Part shown: one piece after another, positions 18,405-27,648 of the stretch
Layout: each line of letters starts with the position of its first letter
Numbering within the stretch: the first letter of the stretch is position 1
Assembly (NCBI RefSeq): GCF_026250525.1
Contig: NZ_CP111043.1
Location: 4,291,001-4,355,000, forward strand
Direction of reading: 5' to 3'
Source: Chondrinema litorale
GTDB lineage: Bacteria > Bacteroidota > Bacteroidia > Cytophagales > Flammeovirgaceae
Length of the DNA stretch: 64,000 bases
Program-made: the position numbers and the translations under genes
Notes under the pieces: model-generated
The model's input: only the letters and a program-made list of their open reading frames with translations
The model's database searches: none
Told to the model about the DNA's origin: nothing

Positions 18405-19364
18405 ATGAGCATTTTCGGAAAATTTTTTGGTAAAAAAGAGAAAGAATCTCTCGATAAAGGTCTTGAAAAAACAAAAGACAGCATCTTCGGGAAGATTAGT
18501 AAAGCGGTTATTGGTAAATCAACTGTAGACGAAGATGTATTAGATGAGCTTGAAGATATACTAATTGCAGCAGATGTTGGAGTCTCTACTACTTTGAAAA
18601 TTATTGATAGATTAGAAGAAAGGGTAAAAAAAGATAAATATCTCAATACGAATCAATTAAATAATATCCTGTACGAGGAAATAGCTGGGCTATTAGCTGA
18701 AAATAAATCTACTCAGGTTCAGGATTTTATGTTGCCAGAAAGTATTAAGCCATATGTAATTTTAGTGGTAGGTGTAAATGGTGTTGGTAAAACTACAACT
18801 ATTGGTAAAATTGCTTCTCAATTTGCTCAAAGAGGTAAATCCGTAGTACTTGGTGCAGCTGATACATTTAGAGCTGCTGCTGTAGATCAGTTAAGGCTTT
18901 GGGGCGAAAGAGTGGGAGTTCCTGTAATTTCATTAGGTATGAATACGGATCCTGCTTCTGTGGCATTCGAAACTGTAAAAAAAGGTGTAGAAGTAAATGC
19001 TGATGTAATTATAATAGATACAGCAGGTAGATTACATACCAAAGTTAACTTAATGAATGAGCTTGGTAAAATTCGAAGAGTAATTCAAAAAGTAATTCCA
19101 GAAGCCCCTCATGAGGTAATGTTGGTATTAGATGGAAGTACAGGGCAAAATGCAGTAATTCAAGCTAGAGAGTTTACAAAAGCAACAGAAGTTTCTTCAT
19201 TAGCAATTACTAAGCTAGATGGAACTGCTAAAGGCGGTGTAGTAATAGGAATTTCTGACGAGTTCAAAATACCTGTAAAATATATTGGTGTTGGAGAAAA
19301 AGTAGAAGATTTACAGTTGTTCAATAATCAGGCTTTTGTGTCGTCACTCTTTTCTAAGGGATAG
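18405..19364 (+). CDS. ftsY: Signal recognition particle receptor FtsY
   Basis: 319-residue SRP-family GTPase that docks SRP-ribosome complexes at the membrane. Seen: N domain with the long helices of residues 1-100, P-loop GVNGVGKTT at about 123, the DTAGR motif at about 205, TKLDGTAKGG at about 269, and the closing GVGEKVEDLQLF. The acidic A domain of E. coli is absent; the basic N-terminus (MSIFGKFFGKKEKES) may serve in membrane contact. The frame is open from 18339, but ATG 18405 gives the family N-terminus. Confidence 0.96.
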   Translation: MSIFGKFFGKKEKESLDKGLEKTKDSIFGKISKAVIGKSTVDEDVLDELEDILIAADVGVSTTLKIIDRLEERVKKDKYLNTNQLNNILYEEIAGLLAENKSTQVQDFMLPESIKPYVILVVGVNGVGKTTTIGKIASQFAQRGKSVVLGAADTFRAAAVDQLRLWGERVGVPVISLGMNTDPASVAFETVKKGVEVNADVIIIDTAGRLHTKVNLMNELGKIRRVIQKVIPEAPHEVMLVLDGSTGQNAVIQAREFTKATEVSSLAITKLDGTAKGGVVIGISDEFKIPVKYIGVGEKVEDLQLFNNQAFVSSLFSKG

Positions 19365-19388
19365 AAAATTAAAATATTGATAAAAAGT

Positions 19389-19420
19389 AAAGGCTCAACT
19401 TTAAGTTGAGCCTTTGTTAT
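19389..19420 (+). terminator. Intrinsic terminator after ftsY
   Basis: Perfect 12-bp stem (19389-19400 with 19404-19415), 3-nt loop; the T-tract is interrupted (ttgttattt). Confidence 0.75.
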
Positions 19421-19446
19421 TTATGTGTGTTAAATCAATCACTCAC

Positions 19447-19638
19447 TCACAGTGATTTCGCATGTAGTCTATAAATTATAGATCTTATTTGATTCTCTGT
19501 TACTCCAAGTTTTTCTTGAAGTCTGGCTAATAAATGTTGTTCATTGTTAGACGAAAGATCTTCGTCAGTTAATTGGCTGAATTGGTGTTTAAGCATAATT
19601 TTCAGCTTTTCCCAATTATTGGTTATCACCTGGTTCAT
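19447..19638 (-). CDS. CsbD-like general stress protein
   Basis: 63 residues, the usual CsbD length. The core WEKLKIMLKHQFSQLTDEDL and LLARLQEKLGVTENQI follow the CsbD pattern (W-x-x-x-K, LTDDDL, L-x-x-K-x-G). CsbD proteins are small, soluble, stress-induced and of unknown mechanism. Convergent to ftsY; its own promoter would lie in the AT-rich stretch to the right. Confidence 0.75.
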   Translation of the reverse strand: MNQVITNNWEKLKIMLKHQFSQLTDEDLSSNNEQHLLARLQEKLGVTENQIRSIIYRLHAKSL

Positions 19639-20050
19639 AGTCGTGTTGTTTAATTGGTTAAGATGAAAAGGTTAAGGTTGTTAAGGTATTAGTACTTTTC
19701 ATATTTACTTAACCAAAAATAAGGGAAGTAATTGTGAAATAAAAGGAATTTTATAAAATTATTTTCCGTAAATTCAATAAATTATTCTGTTAGTGAGCAT
19801 TGTTATGGTTTAAAAATTAACTTGTTTTTAGTGCTGTTTACTGAAAAAAAAATAAATTGGTTTAATTTTTAACTAGAAATATTAGAAAATGCAGAAATTC
19901 TAACAGACAAGCCTAAATTTTAAGGGAAAAGAGAAAAAAAATGTTTTTTTGCCATACTAGTATATCCTTTGGCTATTTATAAAAAAAATAGTGTAACCTT
20001 TGGTTGAATTACAGAGTCAAATAGACGATTTTTAATAAAAATTCTATCAA
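19639..20050. other. Gene-free divergent promoter region
   Basis: 412 very AT-rich bases between the CsbD-like gene and the DUF2807 gene, which diverge. I find no ORF, strong hairpin or clean TAnnTTTG match here (a near match, TATCCTTTGG, lies at about 19962). It must contain both promoters. Confidence 0.4.
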
Positions 20051-20770
20051 ATGGAAAAATATCTTCAAATCCTCAGCATATTTTCAGTTTTATTCCTTGC
20101 ATCATGTAGTATAATGGACTGTGAGGAAGGTACAGGCGATATAATTTCAAAAGAAATGGAAATAGGAGAGTTCACCGATTTAAAGGTGAGTGGTGAGTTT
20201 GAAATTATTTTAAATCAATCAGATAGTTACGAATGTAGAATAAGTACTTATGAGAATTTAATGGACTTGATAGAAGTTAGAAATTCTGGTAGAGCTGTAG
20301 AGATCAAAACTAAAAGTTGTGTATCTACAAAAGAAAGAATTAAAGTTTATGTTACAGCACCACAAATCGCTTATATAGATTTTTCTGGGGCTTGTAGTAT
20401 AAAAAATGATAAAATATTTGAATTTAAAGATTTGGAAATAGATGGATCAGGTGCATGTAACTTAGATTTATTTCTAGATGCAAATTCAATAAGTATGGAT
20501 CTATCTGGTGCGTCTGAAGTATTTTTAAAAGGAACAGCCTCCGAGTTAAAGTGCGAAGTATCTGGTGCTGGAAAAATTAAAGCATTTGATCTCAAAACGC
20601 TTGATGCAGATATAAAAATTAGTGGAGCGGGAGATTGTGATGTAAATGTTAAAAATAACCTTTTCGCAAGAGTATCTGGTGCTGGCAATGTTAATTATCG
20701 AGGAAATCCGGAAAAAGTAGATTCAAAAATTTCTGGAGCCGGAAATATTTCTAAATCTGAAAATATGTAA
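20051..20770 (+). CDS. Lipoprotein with DUF2807 (head GIN) beta-helix domain
   Basis: 239 residues: signal peptide with lipobox LASC (Cys19), then a region built of repeated (S/D)GAG/SGAC turns, for example FSGACSI, DGSGACNL, DLSGASEV, EVSGAGKI, KISGAGDC and RVSGAGNV. This pattern defines the DUF2807 putative auto-transporter adhesin head domain, a right-handed parallel beta-structure. Members are common envelope lipoproteins of Bacteroidota with unknown ligands. Confidence 0.88.
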   Translation: MEKYLQILSIFSVLFLASCSIMDCEEGTGDIISKEMEIGEFTDLKVSGEFEIILNQSDSYECRISTYENLMDLIEVRNSGRAVEIKTKSCVSTKERIKVYVTAPQIAYIDFSGACSIKNDKIFEFKDLEIDGSGACNLDLFLDANSISMDLSGASEVFLKGTASELKCEVSGAGKIKAFDLKTLDADIKISGAGDCDVNVKNNLFARVSGAGNVNYRGNPEKVDSKISGAGNISKSENM

Positions 20771-20887
20771 TAAGACCGTAATGAATGCCTAAAACTTCAC
20801 TGTAGCTACTGAAAGCTTATATTTGAATGATGAAAATTGAATAATTTGCTACGAATTGAAAAAAAATTTAAATGTTATAACATTTAA

Positions 20888-20920
20888 TTTGCTGTTTCAA
20901 TAATAATTAGTATAATTTTG
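20888..20920 (+). promoter_or_regulatory. Bacteroidota promoter for the YceI-like gene
   Basis: TTTG at 20888-20891, a 21-nt spacer and TAATTTTG at 20913-20920 fit the -33/-7 consensus of the phylum's primary sigma factor. Transcription would start near 20927, giving a leader of about 70 nt. Confidence 0.7.
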
Positions 20921-20997
20921 CACATAAATCATTATTATTTATTAACAATCTAAGATTTTAGTTGTTTAAAGGAAAAATTAATCCAAACAGTAAAACT

Positions 20998-21669
20998 ATG
21001 TTAAAGTCAAGTAAAAACATTTTAGTATTGGCAATCAGTGCTTTCATTATTTCATGTAGTGGTGCAAAAAATGAAACTGCAGTAACTGAAGAGCCTGCAG
21101 CAGAAGAAACAACAACTGCTTCTTCTCTAAGCGACGGAACTTATTCTATCGATACAGCTAGCAGCATGGTTAAATGGGAAGCTACAAAAATGACTGGTAG
21201 TCATGATGGATCTATCGATTTATCAGAAGGTACAATTATGGTAGAAAATGGATCAATTACTACTGGTAGTTTTTCAATTGATTTAAATACTATTACAGCT
21301 CTTGATTTAAAAGATGATCCTGAAACTGCAGGTAAATTAGAAGGTCACTTAAAGTCTGGTGATTTCTTTAATGTTGAATTAAGTCCAGTTTCTACTTTCG
21401 AAATTACTTCTGTTACAGAAGGTGGCGAAGGTGGTGCAACTCACACAATCACTGGTAACTTAACTATCAAAAACATAACAAACGAAATCTCTTTCCCTGC
21501 AACTGTTTCTACAGAAGGTAGCACTATTAAGGCTATTGGTTCAGCAGTTTTAGATCGTACTAAATGGGATATGATGTTCCACTCTGGTTTAGAGCAGTGG
21601 GGTGACAAAACAATCAAAGACGAATTTAATGTAACTTTTGATATTACTGCTTCTAAAGAGCAAGCATAA
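20998..21669 (+). CDS. YceI family lipoprotein
   Basis: 223 residues from ATG 20998: lipoprotein signal with lipobox IISC (Cys18), a Glu/Thr-rich linker, then the YceI fold, recognised by GTYSIDTASSMVKWEATKM, GTIMVENGSITTGSFSIDL, HLKSGDFFNVE, ITGNLTIKN and DRTKWDMMFHS. YceI proteins are lipocalin-like barrels that bind isoprenoid-type lipids. The longer in-frame start (TTG 20962) was rejected because it would put residues before the signal peptide. Confidence 0.92.
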   Translation: MLKSSKNILVLAISAFIISCSGAKNETAVTEEPAAEETTTASSLSDGTYSIDTASSMVKWEATKMTGSHDGSIDLSEGTIMVENGSITTGSFSIDLNTITALDLKDDPETAGKLEGHLKSGDFFNVELSPVSTFEITSVTEGGEGGATHTITGNLTIKNITNEISFPATVSTEGSTIKAIGSAVLDRTKWDMMFHSGLEQWGDKTIKDEFNVTFDITASKEQA

Positions 21670-21699
21670 TATTTACATGTTATAACAAATAAATAATTT

Positions 21700-21731
21700 A
21701 AACCCTTACTATTTAAGTAAGGGTTTTTTTT
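21700..21731 (+). terminator. Intrinsic terminator after YceI-like gene, possibly bidirectional
   Basis: Perfect 11-bp stem (21700-21710 with 21716-21726), 5-nt loop, T8 run on the plus strand. The minus-strand permease gene ends 26 nt to the right and could use the same hairpin. Confidence 0.88.
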
Positions 21732-21756
21732 ATGTGTTGTATTGTCGTTAGACTAA

Positions 21757-24429
21757 TTATTCGCTTCTTAACGTATCTACAGGGTTTTTACTAGCTGCAT
21801 ATATTGCTTGAAAACCAACTGAAAATATGGTAAGTAATAACATAAAAATGCCAGTTACTAAAATATAAATTGGTGAGAAGTTAATATGGTAGGCAAAAAT
21901 ATTAAGCCAATGTTCCATACTATACCAAGCAATAGGAGTAGCCATAAATAAAGCAATAACTATTAGTATAAAAAATTCTTTGCTTAATAGATAAGTGATA
22001 GAAAATGTGCTAGCTCCATGCACTTTTCGAATTCCAATTTCTTTTTGTTTTTGTCTAGTAGAAAAAGATACCAGCGCGATCATACCTAAGCAAGCAATCG
22101 AAATGGCAACTATTGCCGAAATAGTAAATATTAAGCCTCTTCTTTCATCATTTTCATAAAATAAAGCTAATTGATCATCCAGAAAATGATATTCGAAAAT
22201 ATGTTCAGGATCAACTTTATGTAAAGTTTCTTCTAGTTTATCTAACGTAGCTGGAAGGTTTTTCCCATCTAGTTTCATTGTAAAATAATCTATCGCATGG
22301 ATAGGATTGTTTTTATAAGCGATGATTAAAGGAGAAATTTCTTCATGCAGAGATTTGTAATGAAAATCCTTTACTATTCCTCTCACATTTACTTTTAACT
22401 TGCTTTCAAGATTTTCAATAATGCCATTGTAATTTCCATGGTGTAAAACAACTTGCTGATTAGCTGCTTGCGATATGCCTAATAATTGAGCTGCTGTTTC
22501 ATTAATAATTACATAATTTGAATCACTTGGACTGCCAGTAAAGTTTTCTCCATTAATTAGCTTAATATCGAATGTTGAAATAAAATCTTCGTCAACACCT
22601 AAAAAATACATCTCTTTGCCCATTTCTTCAGGTTGTCCTTGTTTGGTAATTAAGGCTTTTGGTATAAGTTTCCATTCTCCTGGCACTCTTGAGCTTACAG
22701 AGATCTTTTGTACTTCAGGTATTTTGCCATATTCATTTTTAAGAGTTTGGAAGTTTACTCTCACCAGTCCGCTATTGATATCTGCTACTAGCATTAAATC
22801 TTTGTCGAAGCCTAGGTCTTTGTCCTTTATATATTGCATTTGAACAAAGGTGACCAGTGTAGCAATTGTAAGTGAAATAGACACAACAAATTGAAAAGTA
22901 ACTAGTACTCTTCTCAAAGTCATGTTTGAGTTAATTTTTGTGCCAGCAGATTTAAGAACAGTTGCTGCCTGAAATTTTGAAAGAAAAAGAGCCGGATACA
23001 ATCCAGAAACGATTCCAACTAATATGCTTAGAGTAATTAAAGCAGGTATTAACCAATTGTTTTCAAGTGGATTAATGCTTAGCGCTTTATTTGTAAATTG
23101 ATTGAATGATGGCAATACAACCGAAACAACAGCTATAGAAATAATTACACAAAAAGTAGTTAGTAAAATTGATTCAGCTAAAAATTGCATAATAATACTA
23201 GACCTAAAAGCTCCCGCAACTTTTCTTATTCCAATTTCTTTGCTTCTGGCAACAGATCTTGCCGTTGCCAGATTCATATAGTTAAAACAGGCAATAATCA
23301 GTATAAGCAATGCAGCAATAGCCATTATGTAGATATAATTGATATCATTTTTATTGAAATTAGCATCGTTCTGGTATTGGGAAGAACCAAAATGTATATC
23401 GTCTAGCTTTTGTAATATGTAAGATCGTTTAACAGAAGCTTCTTTTCTATTTGCTTTAGCTAGGTCATTAATTTGCTCTTCAATTTTGGCTGCATCAGCT
23501 CCATCGTCTAGTAGTAAGTAACTAGTAAAATAATTACTCGTCCAGTCGCTTGGGACTACTCTCTTAAAAAAGTTTTGTTCACTAATTGTCGAAATTGAGA
23601 AAAGGATGTTTAACTGTAAATGTGAGTTATTAGGAAAGTCTTCAATTACACCTTTTACTATAAACGGATTATTATCTCTACCGGAAGAGAGGCTTTTGCC
23701 AATTACATCTGTAGTGCCAAAAAGTTGAATGGCTGTACTTTCATCCAGAATTACCGATTGCGGCTCTATTAAAAAAGTGCTTTTATCACCCTTTAAAACC
23801 TTAAAATCAAATACCTTAAAAAGGTTAGGAGTAGTAAAGTTATATTCTACATATGTGCTAAAATTATTTTCAGGATTTGAAATTAGCACTCTTCCATAGC
23901 TAAAAAAAGTTACTGCATCTTTTATCTCAGATAATTGTTCCTGAGCTTGTTCTGCAGGTTGGTAGGCAACCGAAGCCAAGTATTTTTCTCCTTTTTCATC
24001 TACTTGTTTTTCAGTTATGCGATAAATGTTTTCGTGTTGCTCGTGAAATTTATCGAACATCATTTCATCTTCGATATACAATCCAATAATGAGAAAGCAA
24101 CTAATCCCAAAAGACAAACCAATAATATTAATAAAAGAGTAAGATTTGTGTTTCAGTAGGCTTCTATAAGCAATTTTAAAATAGTTAAGTAGCATAGCTA
24201 ATGATATAAATGTTTTATTTTGAGGTTTTCTAATCTGATATAGCCTAAAAGAAAGTAAGACAGTTTTTATGTAAATGAGCTGGGCTTTTCGAAGTCCTTT
24301 TTCATCTACATTATCTATAAACTCTTCATAAAGATCACCTTCAACCACTTCGAGAAATTCTTCAGAGCAAAACCAACCGAGGAATTTTTGAGCAAATAAT
24401 GGTGGAGAGACTTCTTTATCTTCTTTCAT
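21757..24429 (-). CDS. MacB/FtsX-type permease with N-terminal permease prefix domain
   Basis: 890 residues. The first about 75 (FLGWFCSEEFLEVVEGDLYEEF) form the prefix helix bundle seen in permeases next to PadR regulators. Then come TM1 (about 100-122), a large MacB-like periplasmic core, three TM helices (about 370-490), a second periplasmic core, and three C-terminal TMs. Both GIRKVAGA and GIRKVHGAS, the FtsX signature, are present. The padR gene lies 78 nt upstream on the same strand, suggesting one operon. No ATPase is adjacent, so the export partner is unknown; role inferred: tripartite efflux or mechanotransmission. Confidence 0.88.
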   Translation of the reverse strand: MKEDKEVSPPLFAQKFLGWFCSEEFLEVVEGDLYEEFIDNVDEKGLRKAQLIYIKTVLLSFRLYQIRKPQNKTFISLAMLLNYFKIAYRSLLKHKSYSFINIIGLSFGISCFLIIGLYIEDEMMFDKFHEQHENIYRITEKQVDEKGEKYLASVAYQPAEQAQEQLSEIKDAVTFFSYGRVLISNPENNFSTYVEYNFTTPNLFKVFDFKVLKGDKSTFLIEPQSVILDESTAIQLFGTTDVIGKSLSSGRDNNPFIVKGVIEDFPNNSHLQLNILFSISTISEQNFFKRVVPSDWTSNYFTSYLLLDDGADAAKIEEQINDLAKANRKEASVKRSYILQKLDDIHFGSSQYQNDANFNKNDINYIYIMAIAALLILIIACFNYMNLATARSVARSKEIGIRKVAGAFRSSIIMQFLAESILLTTFCVIISIAVVSVVLPSFNQFTNKALSINPLENNWLIPALITLSILVGIVSGLYPALFLSKFQAATVLKSAGTKINSNMTLRRVLVTFQFVVSISLTIATLVTFVQMQYIKDKDLGFDKDLMLVADINSGLVRVNFQTLKNEYGKIPEVQKISVSSRVPGEWKLIPKALITKQGQPEEMGKEMYFLGVDEDFISTFDIKLINGENFTGSPSDSNYVIINETAAQLLGISQAANQQVVLHHGNYNGIIENLESKLKVNVRGIVKDFHYKSLHEEISPLIIAYKNNPIHAIDYFTMKLDGKNLPATLDKLEETLHKVDPEHIFEYHFLDDQLALFYENDERRGLIFTISAIVAISIACLGMIALVSFSTRQKQKEIGIRKVHGASTFSITYLLSKEFFILIVIALFMATPIAWYSMEHWLNIFAYHINFSPIYILVTGIFMLLLTIFSVGFQAIYAASKNPVDTLRSE

Positions 24430-24507
24430 AAAAAGGCTAATTATTGAATAAAATGTGAGTTGTTAATATCAGTAGCTTTATTTGTGGGTATTGAGCTAAA
24501 CTGGAAT

Positions 24508-24843
24508 TTATTTTCCTCCTTGTAAGGCTATTTTAGGTATAGATGTCCAAAGTGAATCTCTAATGCTTTTGGCTTCTTCAAGCGCACTAACACCTAATTT
24601 GGTAACAGTAAAGTATTTTTTTCTTTTGCCGCCTCTTTTTCCTGTAGCTTCTCCTAATCTAGAATTAAGAAAACCTTTTTCTTCTAGTCTATAAAGTGCT
24701 GCATGTATTGCGCTAAGATTTACACTTCTATTTGAGCGATTTTCAACTTCATTCTTAATTGAAAGACCATAAGCTTCGTCGTATAAGACTCCTACAGTGA
24801 GTAAAACTATTTCTTCAAATTCTCCCAGATAAGTTCCTTTCAT
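24508..24843 (-). CDS. PadR family transcriptional regulator
   Basis: 111 residues from ATG 24843: MKGTYLGEFEEIVLLTVGVL opens the winged helix, followed by AYGLSIKNEVE, the recognition region NLSAIHAALYRLEEKGFL, and the wing GKRGGKRKKYFTVTKLG. This is the short PadR type that pairs with prefix-domain permeases. The frame is open to 24906, but the extra 21 residues are hydrophobic and unlike the family. Two near-identical 15-nt direct repeats lie upstream (see findings). Confidence 0.88.
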   Translation of the reverse strand: MKGTYLGEFEEIVLLTVGVLYDEAYGLSIKNEVENRSNRSVNLSAIHAALYRLEEKGFLNSRLGEATGKRGGKRKKYFTVTKLGVSALEEAKSIRDSLWTSIPKIALQGGK

Positions 24844-24950
24844 ATTGATTGCTATATTTTCTATAAATGTAAATAAAATAAATATTGGCGAAGATATATT
24901 TTCCATAAATGTAAAAAATATAGTGTTGGATGGTAAAATATTTTATTAAT

Positions 24951-24984
24951 AAAGCAAAAAGAGCTTCCTATTAATGGAAGCTCT
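24951..24984 (-). terminator. Intrinsic terminator of the second permease gene
   Basis: On the minus strand, the 9-bp perfect stem (24976-24984 with 24960-24968, 7-nt loop) is followed by a T-rich run (complement of 24951-24960). It ends the gene at 25009-27384. Confidence 0.8.
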
Positions 24985-25008
24985 CTTCAATTTAAATAAA
25001 AGAATGAA

Positions 25009-27384
25009 TTATTCTGATCTTAAAGATTTAATTGGGTTTCTTGTGGCTGCTCTTATGGTGTGGTAGCTCACAGTTGTAATAGTAATACCAAAAGTAAGTA
25101 GGGCTGCTATTACAAAGCTTAACCACTTAATTTCTGTTTTATAAGCGAAAATTTCTAACCAATTGTCCATAAAATAATAGGCGAGTGGGAAAGCAATAAC
25201 CATTGATATAGCGATAAGAATCACAAAATCTCTAGAAATCATCAATACAATATTTATTATAGTGGCACCTATTACTTTTCTAATACCGATTTCTTTAGTT
25301 CTGTTTTCAGCGGTATAAGATGCTAAACCTAACAAGCCAAGACATGCGATAAAGATGGTGAGAATGGCAAAAGTGGTAAATATTTTACCTCGATTTACAT
25401 CTGCTTGATATGCCGAAAGAAAATCCTGATCTAGAAAATCATAATCAAATGGAATGGTAGGGAAAACTTCTTTCCATTTATTTTCAATACTACTAATCGT
25501 AGTGCTTATATTATTTGCATTTACTTTTACATGAACAGCACGATTGTTTAATCTATAAAAGAGCACCATCGGTTCAATTTTCTCATAAAGAGAAACCGGA
25601 TGGAAATCTTTTACTACACCAATTACTTGTGCATAAACAGGTTCTTCATCGCTGCCACCTACAACCATTCTTTTTCCTATCGGATTATCCCAATTTAGTA
25701 ATTTAACCAATGTTTCATTTACTATAAATCCATTTGTAGTATCTGCCTTTATATCTTCAGAAAAATTTCTGCCTTGAACAATGTCTATTTTCATGGTTTT
25801 TAAAAAATCATGATCAATCATAAATGGTTTTACAGCCAGTTCGTCCATACCTTCATTAGTCTCAAGTTCTAGTATTACTCTACTACCAATATTTCCGGCA
25901 GTATTGCCAGCACTTGCTATATTAAGAATATTAGGATCAGCTATTAAATCATGCTTAAGAATCTCATATTTATTATTAAGTGGTGCTCTTGGCATGTTAA
26001 AAACCATTACTTGCTCTCTGTTATAACCTAAGTCTTTGTTTTGTAAAAAGTCTAGTTGGTCGTAAACTATTTTAGTACAAACCACCATTACTAACGAGAT
26101 AGAAAACTGGAGAATTACCAATATTTTTCTGAAAGCAATATTACTTTTTCCGCTTATTACTTTTCCCTTTAATACACTTACAGGTTTGAATGAAGACATA
26201 ACTAAAGCAGGATAACTACCGCCAAGAAGTCCTGCTAAAAGTGTTACTGCTAGTATTGCAAATGGGAAAAATCCGCTAAACACCATTGAGAACTCAATTT
26301 CTTTTCCCGAAACCTCATTAAAGTATGGCAAAGCAATAAATATGAATAAAATGGATATGAGCAATGCGATAAAAGATAGTATTACAGATTCTGATAAAAA
26401 CTGTATAATAAGCTGAGACTTTACAGAACCCATTACTTTTCTAATGCCTACTTCTTTGGCTCTGTGCACAGATCTAGCAGTTGAGAGATTCATGTAGTTG
26501 ATACAAGCTATTAGTATCATAAAGGCTGCTACAATGCTAAAAATATAGATATAGCTAATATCTCCGCCACCTTCACCTTCAATATTAGAATGCAGATGTA
26601 TATCGGTTATTTTTTGTAGTTCGTATTGGATTTTTATTCCCATTTCACCAAAAATATTCTCCATATATTTGGTGTACATATTTCCTAATTGACTATTTAG
26701 TTCTGCTACATTATAACCTGAAGGTAAAACTAGATAGGTTAAAACATAAAAACCTCCCCAGTTGTCGTTGCTACTTTCCCTTGGATCAACAGAAATAAGA
26801 GCTTCGAATTGTAAGTGCGAATTGAGCGGGATATCTTCAATTACTCCAGTAACTTCAAAAGTTTGGTTGTTTTCACTACCAATCAGTTTTCCTAAGGCAG
26901 GTTGTTCTCCAAATAGTTTGGTTGCGAGCTTTTTTGTAATTACTAGAGAATTATTTTTATTAAGTGCATTCTGAGGTTGACCTTCTATAAATGGGAAAGT
27001 AAATACATCAAATACGGTAGAATCTGCGGCATATACATCTTGTTCGTAAATATTTTGATCTTCATATTTAAACAGTGTTCTGTTTCTTGGGAAAAACCTT
27101 GCGTAATTTTCAACTACTGGATATTCCTCAGTGATGGTTGGGCCTGTAGGAACTTGAGTACTGTTCCAATTAAAAGATTTGTTCGGTTCAGTAATGTTTG
27201 AGTTTACCCTATAAATTTTATCCGCGTTTTCGTGAAACCTGTCATAGCTTAATTCATCTAGTACATATAGCGTTAAAAATATGGCAGAGGTCATGCCGAT
27301 GGCTAATCCTAGCACATTAATTATGCTGTAGGATTTCTCTTTAATGATGTTTCTTATAGCAATTTTAAATAGGTTTTTTAGCAT
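25009..27384 (-). CDS. MacB/FtsX-type ABC transporter permease
   Basis: 791 residues from ATG 27384 (a GTG three codons upstream is less likely). TM1 is at about 17-40, followed by a MacB periplasmic core, TMs at about 280-420, a second core, and three C-terminal TMs. VHRAKEVGIRKVMGS and NRTKEIGIRKVIGAT are the two FtsX-like loop signatures. Same architecture as the 21757-24429 protein but without the prefix domain. It is separated from padR by a terminator, so it is an independent unit. No ATPase or adaptor is adjacent. Confidence 0.88.
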   Translation of the reverse strand: MLKNLFKIAIRNIIKEKSYSIINVLGLAIGMTSAIFLTLYVLDELSYDRFHENADKIYRVNSNITEPNKSFNWNSTQVPTGPTITEEYPVVENYARFFPRNRTLFKYEDQNIYEQDVYAADSTVFDVFTFPFIEGQPQNALNKNNSLVITKKLATKLFGEQPALGKLIGSENNQTFEVTGVIEDIPLNSHLQFEALISVDPRESSNDNWGGFYVLTYLVLPSGYNVAELNSQLGNMYTKYMENIFGEMGIKIQYELQKITDIHLHSNIEGEGGGDISYIYIFSIVAAFMILIACINYMNLSTARSVHRAKEVGIRKVMGSVKSQLIIQFLSESVILSFIALLISILFIFIALPYFNEVSGKEIEFSMVFSGFFPFAILAVTLLAGLLGGSYPALVMSSFKPVSVLKGKVISGKSNIAFRKILVILQFSISLVMVVCTKIVYDQLDFLQNKDLGYNREQVMVFNMPRAPLNNKYEILKHDLIADPNILNIASAGNTAGNIGSRVILELETNEGMDELAVKPFMIDHDFLKTMKIDIVQGRNFSEDIKADTTNGFIVNETLVKLLNWDNPIGKRMVVGGSDEEPVYAQVIGVVKDFHPVSLYEKIEPMVLFYRLNNRAVHVKVNANNISTTISSIENKWKEVFPTIPFDYDFLDQDFLSAYQADVNRGKIFTTFAILTIFIACLGLLGLASYTAENRTKEIGIRKVIGATIINIVLMISRDFVILIAISMVIAFPLAYYFMDNWLEIFAYKTEIKWLSFVIAALLTFGITITTVSYHTIRAATRNPIKSLRSE

Positions 27385-27648
27385 AATTGACACTGGGTAA
27401 AATAATAGAATAATTCTAATATACGATATGTGTCGTAATTAAAAGGCTGCTATTTTACTAATGGAGTTATTAGGTGAAGAAAGGCTGGCATATTGCTTAT
27501 TTAAAAGGAAATAAGCCAAAAAATAAGTATCATTTATATTATTTTGTATATAAAGAATTAAAGATTCTATTTAAATATTTATATCTGCTTACTAAAAAGG
27601 AATGGACTGCGTTTTAAGGTAAAATTTTTTTTTCAAATTATTTTTAAG

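Noticed and set aside
18311..18646. Serine-rich minus-strand ORF across the start of ftsY
   Set aside because: Overlaps the well-conserved ftsY N domain and has low-complexity composition typical of a shadow frame.
27385..27648. Imperfect palindrome (27422-27437) and hairpin (27495-27516) as a regulator site or terminator
   Set aside because: Arms are short and AT-rich, with no T-run in either direction; not enough to support a feature.
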